Source of the DNA: Pseudomonas faucium
GTDB taxonomy: Bacteria; Pseudomonadota; Gammaproteobacteria; Pseudomonadales; Pseudomonadaceae
Assembly (NCBI RefSeq): GCF_021602585.1
Contig: NZ_BQIP01000001.1
Span: 434,001 to 498,000 of the forward strand
Direction: 5' to 3'
Length of the DNA stretch: 64,000 nt
Part shown: piece by piece, positions 36,100 through 43,340 of the stretch
How positions within the stretch are numbered: position 1 is the stretch's first letter
How the letters are laid out: each line of letters begins with the position of its first letter
Translations under genes and position numbers: made by a program
Notes under the pieces: model-generated
Told to the model about the DNA's origin: nothing
Seen by the model: only the letters and a program-made list of their open reading frames with translations
Databases searched by the model: none

Positions 36100-36620
36100 G
36101 AATATCCATGGGGATTCAATCATTTACGTAGGGCGTGCTGGTAGAATATATCGCAAGAGTAAGCCTAATGACGAGCCCCAAAATTACGACATATTTTTTG
36201 GAGTTTGGTTTTTAGTACATCTTTACTCATTGAGTACGCTCCCTTGACTGAGCTTACCCGATCAGCCTACGAGTTCGGCCGGATCGCCAAGAAGAAGCCT
36301 ATGTGGTGATTTTTCATTTACCCAGGATACGTCATCGCATTTTTTCATCTTGCCCCTTCCAGACGCTACCGTCTAAAGCTTTGAGCTCGAGCATAAAAAT
36401 GCTGAGTTGCGATTTAATCTTGATAGGCAATTCTAGGTTATTGTCTAGACGATTCACAAATATTGACAAAAAAAACAGGAAACCTATAAATATCAGAAAC
36501 TTATGTAAAGCCATCACACCAGCAAGGAAAATGATTGGTAAAAAATGACATCTTTACTTAATAGCGCCCATATCTACAATTGCGAGAATTTTCAATAATT
36601 TGCAATTACACGAACAGCAG
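36100..36620. other. AT-rich stretch, no supported gene
   Basis: About 520 bases, clearly more AT-rich than the surroundings, with many A and T runs. A minus-strand frame at 36332-36517 could encode a 60-residue protein with one membrane helix (FLIFIGFLFFLSIFV), but it has no ribosome site. AT-rich DNA beside an MvaT-like gene is the usual target of such silencers. Confidence 0.45.
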
Positions 36621-37052
36621 TTACGCGTTACACCGCCACTGCTCGACTGCTTCGACCCCGTACGTTTCCTGCCAAAGCTTCAGAACCTTATTCTTGCTGC
36701 TTCTTAGCGAGATGGTCTCCCCAGTGTGCGGATTTCGATAGCTCTTCTCTTTGCGAGTCACCGCTTTTGCGGAACTGGTGGCTTGTGAATCCAAGCTAAC
36801 CGAAACACCATTTTTGCGGCGACCTTTGAACGGGCGGTGTTGAGAAAAAGCATGAGATGGCGGTTCTCCATTTAGAAGTTTTCGAATGTCTTCCAACGTA
36901 TAATCGTAAGCCATCAGCAAATGAGTGACTTCACTGAGGAACAGGTACTTATAACCAGCCTGGAGGGCTAGCGCAGAACCATCCATGACCTCCTTAAGCC
37001 CTTCAAGATACTCTTTGGTCTTGGGTCGTAAAATGACAGACGCCACTCTCAT
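36621..37052 (-). CDS. MvaT/H-NS-like xenogeneic silencer
   Basis: 143 residues. The C-terminal 40 residues, KSYRNPHTGETISLRSSKNK then VLKLWQETYGVEAVEQW, match the AT-rich DNA-binding domain of MvaT proteins (R/K-NPHTGE motif, W-K-x-x-G-x-x-x-V-x-x-W end). The N-terminus (TKEYLEGLKEVMDGSALALQ) is not the usual MvaT coiled coil, so oligomerisation may differ. A basic linker (RPFKGRRKNG) joins them. Expected role: bind AT-rich DNA and silence acquired genes. GAGAGGAA lies very close before the ATG. Confidence 0.75.
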   Translation of the reverse strand: MRVASVILRPKTKEYLEGLKEVMDGSALALQAGYKYLFLSEVTHLLMAYDYTLEDIRKLLNGEPPSHAFSQHRPFKGRRKNGVSVSLDSQATSSAKAVTRKEKSYRNPHTGETISLRSSKNKVLKLWQETYGVEAVEQWRCNA

Positions 37053-37146
37053 TTCCTCTCATTTCCAATCACTGCTTTGACTCGCCACTCAAACCTGTAA
37101 GCCGCTTAAGATATCAATAAGTATTGCAACCGGCAAAGACGAACTT

Positions 37147-37533
37147 CTACGCGTTCTCCACCATTTCCTGCTTGTGCTTCGCCAATCCAGTGTCTAAGAC
37201 TTTACGCATGGCAGTCTGCCCTATTTCACCAGTGCACGCGAATTTGAAAAGGTTTTCCAAGGAGTCAGATAGAGATTCCGAAACCTGTTTTTGACGAGCC
37301 TCCCATTGTTCATCAGAGATTTGAGCACAATCACTGAATATAATGGCGCGTGCTTCCTCGGCACTAAAGCCATATCGATCAGCAATTGCATAGAATTTCT
37401 CAAAGAAGTCTCTCGCTCTCGTAGACTCGATGCGCTCCCGCAGAGAGTTAAGCTCTTCGTTCTGCTGAGCAAGCCTCTGCTTCGTCTCGGCCAACTCTCG
37501 TTCTAAATCCTTACGAGTCAATAACTTAGTCAT
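37147..37533 (-). CDS. coiled-coil hypothetical protein
   Basis: 128 residues from ATG 37533. Residues 5-42 form a heptad-rich coiled coil (LERELAETKQRLAQQNEELN). A helical domain follows, with FYAIADRYGFSAEEARAIIF. No family recognised. It lies between the MvaT-like gene and the transposition operon on the same strand, and could be a partner of either. Confidence 0.6.
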   Translation of the reverse strand: MTKLLTRKDLERELAETKQRLAQQNEELNSLRERIESTRARDFFEKFYAIADRYGFSAEEARAIIFSDCAQISDEQWEARQKQVSESLSDSLENLFKFACTGEIGQTAMRKVLDTGLAKHKQEMVENA

Positions 37534-37772
37534 GGCCGCCAAACCTCGTACCGTACCTTACGAAGCCAGTATAGCTGACATTTTTTACCCAATAAAGGTC
37601 TACCCCCATTCAAACTGGCTCAGCCGTAAAATCACGAATAGTTAAAATTCGATTTCGACCATGCTCTCCAAGGTGCTTACAGCGTTCGACTTTTCTATTT
37701 TAAGTTTATGCAAGAGACACCGAAATGCGACGCAATAGCCGGAGCACACATAAATCCGTTTGACGTATATAA

Positions 37773-39641
37773 TTACTTGCGATTCGACGCATATTCAAAA
37801 ATCCAAGCAATTTGTAATAAATCGTCGAAGGGCAAGTCTCGCTGCGCAGTACATTTCATTTCTGCCCAGTGCTCCGGCAAGAACATTGTGGCCGCAGCAT
37901 AAGAAATTTTGGAGCGGCATGTTGGGAAAGCTTCCCTGGTGATTCCAAACACTCTATGGAGGAAAGCTGCCTCCGACTGCTTGATCATGTCATAAGCGAT
38001 GCCGACCAAGAGGTAGGCTGTCAGGGTTTGCCGGGGGCTTGCAGTTAGATAGTGCCCATGAAAATCTCCTGGATTCCGATGACTGGTATAGAACACGTGG
38101 ATCAAATCTCGCGAGTTGAAATACGTTCTAGCAAATCCGCCCGGGGATCTTTTTGCAATTGGCTCGTGCAATAGGACATTTAAAATAAACCTTGCTCCGG
38201 CAGGCGAAAGTGCACGACAGTGACCCGTGAGAACCTGCCTTACCATCCAGTTTTGAACTCGCAATATTAATAGTCCTACTTTGCGCTCTTGCATCAATAG
38301 CTTTTCTTCAGAAAGCGCAGAACTTACCAATCTTCTTTTAAGTCTGAAAAGTGGCGACTGGACGTATTCCATGTAAGCATCCCAAGCCTTGAAGAAAGGA
38401 TCCGGGTTGGGATGCTGCAGAACAGAGAGTGTTACGGGTACTTCGTGGTTGTCACACACGCAATATCCGTATTGTCGCCACGTTTTTCGCCATGAAGGAA
38501 GCCTCCCACAGGCTACGTCATCAGCCAGGCATCGGGGGCAATACGCGAGAAGGTAATGGCTAGGAAAAACTCTGGAATCGTACAACCGAAATGTTCTGGC
38601 TAGGGTTGAAATACGAAGTGCTTTCGGTAATACATTCTTTGTCGCCATATGTGAAACACGATCTACATCCCCTCCTCCGTACAACCTAGCAGCTTGCCGG
38701 CAGCCATACAAATCTGTAGCGGTTACCGATAAGACATCCTTAGTGAATGCGTTGCGCATGAGCCACGAGGAAAAGACCTCATCATTTACGGGCCGACAGA
38801 AACCACGAAACCAAGTCTTTTTCCGAGGCGCATAGGGGGGTGCCGTTTCAGAGCGTGGGCCTACCAGGCACCGAATATGCCTCATGCTCACGCCGATCAA
38901 GCCATCTGAAAGCTGGTGCAGCTCCAGCGGCAGGGACTCGGGGATCTCAGGGGATCCAGTCAAGCTTTCAACAGTGTCGGTGACAAAATCAATGTAAGAG
39001 GCGCCATATGGCATTCTCTTGATTTGCACTCTTGAGTAAGAAATCTCGCCATTATCCAGGCCCTCAGCCAGGGCGTCGCAACATAGGGTTGTCGCACACA
39101 AGAAAACAAACTTTGAAATCCCTGAGTGAATAAATTCGGCGATTTTGGTGACCGTAGGCGATGCATTGCTGTAAGGATGCCTCATATACGATTGCACATC
39201 ATTCATGATGGTCACCTGGATTTGGCGTAGCTTGAACGTGGCGCTGTAGATGGTCTCAATCTGGGACTTCTGACTCGCCATCATCTGAGGGGGCAGCCCC
39301 AGAGCTTCTACAAGCCCATGGATGAAAGTCGCGTTTTGCTGGGAAGGCAGTTCTGGCAGCTCCAATGCATGGATACCTCGCCGGCACAATCTCCGGCATA
39401 TCTGATGAGTTAATGCGCTCATACCGCAACCAGCATCGCCAGAAAGCAGGATCACCTGGGTGCCAGGACGGGGCTGCAGGTCTATGTTCGCGGGCTGGCT
39501 CAGCACTGGTTGCATTTCTCCTGAAAGTTGTGTTGCATAATGGGTTGAAGATTGCGTGTCAGATTTTTGGACGATATTTAGGCACCGCTGCAGCACCAAC
39601 TCATTGTCCGTCGAACTGATCCAATGCGGAAAATGGCCCAT
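37773..39641 (-). CDS. tniQ: TniB-like ATPase domain fused to TniQ-type target protein
   Basis: 622 residues from ATG 39641 (GGAGG 4 bases upstream, better than the GTG before it). Residues about 60-250 look like a TniB/TnsC-type P-loop domain, but the Walker A reads GDAGCGMS, with methionine in place of the lysine, so ATP hydrolysis is doubtful. From about 285 a TniQ-like domain follows: VNDEVFSSWLMRNAFTKDVL, then a zinc-finger pattern YCPRCLADD with W...YGYCVCDNHEVP. TniQ proteins choose the target for transposition. The fusion of both parts is unusual. Confidence 0.75.
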   Translation of the reverse strand: MGHFPHWISSTDNELVLQRCLNIVQKSDTQSSTHYATQLSGEMQPVLSQPANIDLQPRPGTQVILLSGDAGCGMSALTHQICRRLCRRGIHALELPELPSQQNATFIHGLVEALGLPPQMMASQKSQIETIYSATFKLRQIQVTIMNDVQSYMRHPYSNASPTVTKIAEFIHSGISKFVFLCATTLCCDALAEGLDNGEISYSRVQIKRMPYGASYIDFVTDTVESLTGSPEIPESLPLELHQLSDGLIGVSMRHIRCLVGPRSETAPPYAPRKKTWFRGFCRPVNDEVFSSWLMRNAFTKDVLSVTATDLYGCRQAARLYGGGDVDRVSHMATKNVLPKALRISTLARTFRLYDSRVFPSHYLLAYCPRCLADDVACGRLPSWRKTWRQYGYCVCDNHEVPVTLSVLQHPNPDPFFKAWDAYMEYVQSPLFRLKRRLVSSALSEEKLLMQERKVGLLILRVQNWMVRQVLTGHCRALSPAGARFILNVLLHEPIAKRSPGGFARTYFNSRDLIHVFYTSHRNPGDFHGHYLTASPRQTLTAYLLVGIAYDMIKQSEAAFLHRVFGITREAFPTCRSKISYAAATMFLPEHWAEMKCTAQRDLPFDDLLQIAWIFEYASNRK

Positions 39642-39746
39642 CTTGCCTCCAGACACGCGTTTAGACGCGAAACATAAGCTGGCCTAGGCTAGTCCTATTT
39701 GGTGAGAGCAAAGCGCTCTTACAGAGCCTCAGGGTGCGCCTCCTCA

Positions 39747-40805
39747 TCATGGCTGAATTGGCTCATCCGGATCGTTAGAATTGGTGTAGTCGGTGTCTTC
39801 TACGACGCTCTTGGATATGGGGTTTTTCGCAGCTTTCTTCGCGCACTTTTGTTTCTTGGATTCAGCGCGACGCGACTTCAGGTTAGCCTGAGTGCTCTCC
39901 GCAGGCCCACCTTCGGTATCTGCCTCTAGGATGATATCTTCCTCGCTCAACTGCCCGCGGAACTCCGCGTGCATCGCCTCAAACAGCTCCCGCGTAATGC
40001 ACTCCTGACCATTGCGGATGGCCTCGATTGCACAAGCACGCAGCAAATCCGTGATCGCCCTGGTGTTTCCCCGCAGCCTGACGACCGCAGCCATGAAAAG
40101 AACACCGTCGACGATGGACTCTTTTTTGATAGGAAGATGGCTGACAAAACCAGTGAGAAAGCTCGCCAGTAATTCGCTGTCCGACTTCCATTCCTCCATT
40201 GTCACCCTACGGATCGTGAACCGGCTTGTGAGTTGGGCATCTGGGGCGAGTACATTGAAGAGCTCCTTGATGCCAATCAATATAATCGTGAGCCTGTAGT
40301 CGCCGTTGGAAAACGATCTGAGGGCCGTTAGATTTGCATCTCTTCGCCTGGTACTGACCGCACGCCCAAGATCGTGCGCCTCATCAAACACCACACCAAC
40401 GATCTTCTTCTCACGAATCAAGCGGTTCGCCTCCTTAAGGTTATCGTAGGTGGCGTAGGGATTTCGTGGAGTTTTGACCACCCCCAGCTCGCGATGAAGG
40501 ATGGCGCGGAGATCCATGTCCTCCGCATAGTTGGCTAGGTCGATGTACAGAACTTTGCCGTATGGGGAGTCTTCGAATACCTCTGCGATTTTTTTGCCTA
40601 AAGTAGTTTTGCCAGCGCCCGGCGGGCCCACGATAACAAGACCGATGTTGCTGTCTGAACGTTCGGCGGCTATCAGATCTGAAACCATATCGTAGGTCTT
40701 GATGATTTCAGGCGTAACCATGAAAATCTTTCGACGACACGCCAGAATGCGCTCCTCGTCAGATTTGTCCATGAACTGGCGGGCCCCCTCGCTGAGATGG
40801 TTCAT
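39747..40805 (-). CDS. tniB: AAA ATPase of transposition (TniB/TnsC-like)
   Basis: 352 residues. The P-loop is intact: GPPGAGKTT (residues 60-68), Walker B VGVVFDEAHD (Asp141, Glu142), and a sensor-like IILIGIKELFNVL. The C-terminal 60 residues are charged and basic (LKSRRAESKKQKCAKKAAKN). It would bind ATP, load on target DNA and activate the transposase. It starts directly after the transposase stop codon, so the two are coupled. Its intact P-loop contrasts with the degenerate one in the next gene. Confidence 0.87.
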   Translation of the reverse strand: MNHLSEGARQFMDKSDEERILACRRKIFMVTPEIIKTYDMVSDLIAAERSDSNIGLVIVGPPGAGKTTLGKKIAEVFEDSPYGKVLYIDLANYAEDMDLRAILHRELGVVKTPRNPYATYDNLKEANRLIREKKIVGVVFDEAHDLGRAVSTRRRDANLTALRSFSNGDYRLTIILIGIKELFNVLAPDAQLTSRFTIRRVTMEEWKSDSELLASFLTGFVSHLPIKKESIVDGVLFMAAVVRLRGNTRAITDLLRACAIEAIRNGQECITRELFEAMHAEFRGQLSEEDIILEADTEGGPAESTQANLKSRRAESKKQKCAKKAAKNPISKSVVEDTDYTNSNDPDEPIQP

Positions 40806-42620
40806 CTAGCTCTCCCCGAGCATCGCTGATGCCCGCTTGGTGAAATCACGCTTCTGGTAGGTGGGCCGGGCCTGCTGTGACCGCTCACTGCGTGAGTGAT
40901 ACTCCGTGTCGATCAGTCCCGCCTCCTGAGCGCGCAGGTACTTCGTTTCGTTCAGGGCATGCCCTTCGTTGAGCATTTGCGTGGCTTTGATACCCTCGGG
41001 GCTAAGATGACCCTGTTGATCAAGAAGCTTTTGCTGAAGTAAGAACTCCGTCATCGTGCGCGGAAGTATGTCCTTGTCGACGGCATCAAGTTCAATCCAT
41101 TTATCCTTGGCCGGCAAATAGGCCCATATCATTCGAATATTTAGCGCATCAGGTTTAACCAGGAGTTTCCGGCGAGTGTGATCTCGGGCCTCGCCAATGT
41201 CGTACTGAATACCGCGATACTCCACGTAGCAATTGGTGCAAGTGACTGAGCGCTCAGGTAATATTTCAAGCGAAAAGCGTTTCGGGTTAAGAATCGCTTC
41301 CGGCAGCAGCATCCGACCATTCGCATCAGTGTAGTATTCTCTCCAGCGCCTAGCTGGAGACTTGCCTTTATAATCTGCAGTTTCGTTATGTTGGCAAATT
41401 GCCTTGGTCAGCTCGATCAAAAACTCCCGATAAGTCATCACCGAGTCTTTAGCTGGATCAAAGTCTCGCGTACGCTTTGGGTGAGAGCAGGTCGTACCGC
41501 GCTGTAAATGGATGAATTTTGTATTTAGCGTTCCAAAAGTTCTTTCAACCTTTCCACCTGCCTGTTTCGACTGCCGGAAATACACTTTCATATCCTTCTT
41601 ACTGCAAGCGCGCCGAAAGCTCTTGGCACGAAACTCTTTAGCATTGTCTGTAAAAATCTTCTCTGGTTTCCCATAAAATGGATACAAGAGCCCGCCTAGA
41701 CCAAGCTTCTCCATGAATTCAACTTTAGGCATTAGCGCATGCAACAGCAGATACGAAACTGTTCTTGAGCTTGGAGCATCGTACGAAAGGTGAAAACCTA
41801 CAATGACGCCGGTATAGGTGCAAACAGCTAATGAAAGGTATGGTCTTCCGATTGGTTTCCCATCAGTTTCTGACCGCAAGAAAATGTCGGCTAGAGTGTG
41901 ATCAAGTTGCAATTCTTGCAGGGGACGAGTGAGTCGGCGATTCTTGCGACGGACATACATATCATCCGCAGTGCACTTACCCTCTCTGCGAGTAGTCCTA
42001 TCAGCTGGATCGATGTCCAATATTCGCTTACGCATGGCCGACAAAGACGGACAAGGTATTTTGCGCTTATCGCACTCGGCCTGAAGCTTTGAATGAAGAT
42101 AGCTAAGCGTCCATTCCTTTACGGCGTACTTGTTGTAGCAGTATAGAATGGCGTCTTCTTGATCTTCGGACAACAGAGTGCTGCCCTTTTTGCGCCCCTT
42201 TGAGTTAACGACCATGGACGCAACGCCAACAGCTTCATCGAACTGTTCCCGTAGCGTATAGAAGGTGCTGCGGCCAATACCCAGCTCGGCGCAGACTGCT
42301 TCTTTCGTCCTTAGATCGCCGTCCTCGAACCTTTTGAACGCATTAAATCGCTCTTGAGCAAGAGCGTATTGCTCATCAGTAATTGGATCATCCGTCACAT
42401 CATTGTCGGCATTTCCAGCGCGCTCCTTGACGCCCTTCTGCATTCTCAGGATGTCACTGGCAGTAACCTGTAGCAGGTTGTTTACATCAACACTCATTGT
42501 TGCATCTGTTGACACTGAGCGAAGCTTAACTAGATTTCGATCGCGATCAACTATCTTCTCAACCTTGTAGAGATCGCTATCGGGGCCTTTTTGAGTGACA
42601 AGGCTGCCTAGTTCGATCAT
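40806..42620 (-). CDS. tniA: DDE transposase, TniA/TnsB/MuA family
   Basis: 604 residues from ATG 42620. Order: N-terminal beta-rich piece, helix-turn-helix about 95-130 (LRTKEAVCAELGIGRSTFYT), second DNA-binding region 145-215, catalytic core with Asp240 (LQLDHTLADIF), Asp325 (IFTDNAKEF) and Glu359 (GGKVERTFG), spaced as in retroviral-type integrases, then a Mu-type C-terminal barrel (CYVEYRGIQYDIGEARDHTR) and a basic tail. It cuts and joins transposon ends. GGGAG lies 11 bases before the ATG. Confidence 0.9.
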   Translation of the reverse strand: MIELGSLVTQKGPDSDLYKVEKIVDRDRNLVKLRSVSTDATMSVDVNNLLQVTASDILRMQKGVKERAGNADNDVTDDPITDEQYALAQERFNAFKRFEDGDLRTKEAVCAELGIGRSTFYTLREQFDEAVGVASMVVNSKGRKKGSTLLSEDQEDAILYCYNKYAVKEWTLSYLHSKLQAECDKRKIPCPSLSAMRKRILDIDPADRTTRREGKCTADDMYVRRKNRRLTRPLQELQLDHTLADIFLRSETDGKPIGRPYLSLAVCTYTGVIVGFHLSYDAPSSRTVSYLLLHALMPKVEFMEKLGLGGLLYPFYGKPEKIFTDNAKEFRAKSFRRACSKKDMKVYFRQSKQAGGKVERTFGTLNTKFIHLQRGTTCSHPKRTRDFDPAKDSVMTYREFLIELTKAICQHNETADYKGKSPARRWREYYTDANGRMLLPEAILNPKRFSLEILPERSVTCTNCYVEYRGIQYDIGEARDHTRRKLLVKPDALNIRMIWAYLPAKDKWIELDAVDKDILPRTMTEFLLQQKLLDQQGHLSPEGIKATQMLNEGHALNETKYLRAQEAGLIDTEYHSRSERSQQARPTYQKRDFTKRASAMLGES

Positions 42621-43340
42621 TTGAAAGCGCTCCCGCGTGGCTGATGGGGCTTCCAAAGGTTGATCTGGGTGCGGTATGCAAGATGTTCAACCCTGTCGGG
42701 GATGGCGTATTCCCGGATGGAATGACCTGTGATGGCCAAAGGATCGAGGGTTGAAGGCTCTCCAGATTTCATGACCGTTCCCATGATCACATGGAAATCG
42801 TAGGTATAGCTGAGCTTTGGCGAAAATCTATATTTTCAAAATAAATTTATGTTATCTTTCTGATTTATATGAGTATTTATTTTACGCTGGAAATTTTCTT
42901 ACGCTGGATTTTTCTGCTCAAAATCCAGCGTAAGAAAACTATAGATCTGGGAAGCTTCTTGCTTTCAACTAGTTAAGGCGTGTCCTTTAATTTGGAAACG
43001 CTGACACACTCTCTTAATCGGCCGTTTCCTTCGTGTTCATGGTGCGTTCTCAATGAGCTGCTTGCCAATGAAGCTGATTCAGTGTCGTTTGTCGTCCGAT
43101 CAGCGCATGCCACGCTTGTGCAGGATGGTCCATCGGCGCTCTTCCGGAAGCTTGTGAATGAGAGCGTCATGTACGCCCCCCCATTGAATCCAACTTGAAA
43201 CCTATGACGGTGGCTGATCCGCCAAGTACTCTATACATCACTCAACTGTTCCAAAGTCGAGAAAGAAATTTTTATCTTCAGCTCTTGTTTAAAGCCCGTC
43301 GCACATTAGGATTGGTTAGAAATATCCAAGGACGGTCGAA
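42621..43340. other. intergenic region upstream of the transposase
   Basis: 720 bases. It holds the repeat array at 42882-42938, an AT-rich flank, and a plus-strand frame at 42980-43198 with weak support. The helicase gene begins at 43341. If 42894-42938 marks the transposon end, the sequence to its right belongs to other DNA. Confidence 0.5.
42882..42938. repeat. three TTACGCTGGA sites, two in a 19-base perfect inverted repeat
   Basis: TTACGCTGGA occurs at 42882 and 42899 in one direction and as TCCAGCGTAA at 42924. The last two lie in arms of 19 bases (42894-42912 and 42920-42938) with a 7-base loop. The array is about 260 bases upstream of the DDE transposase start. It could be transposase-binding sites at the transposon end, or an operator. 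Confidence 0.75.

Larger units (their letters stand above)
37773..42938 (-). mobile_element. Mu/Tn7-type transposition module
   Basis: Three minus-strand genes in the order DDE transposase, AAA ATPase, TniQ-fusion, and an array of short repeats upstream of the transposase (42882-42938) that may be the transposon end. This is the TniA-TniB-TniQ logic of Tn5053/Tn7 relatives, without a TnsA-type endonuclease. In such elements cargo lies downstream of the transposition genes, here at lower coordinates. The far end was not found, so the true limits are open. Confidence 0.75.

Noticed and set aside
36303-36548. Plus-strand 81-codon frame in the AT-rich stretch
   Set aside because: Low-complexity composition, no ribosome site, no recognisable family.
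37773-42620. CRISPR-associated (CAST-type) transposition
   Set aside because: Transposase, ATPase and TniQ-like genes are present but no Cas gene or repeat array occurs in the window.
42980-43198. Gene upstream of the helicase (72 codons)
   Set aside because: No good ribosome site, no family match, and an equally long frame on the other strand.
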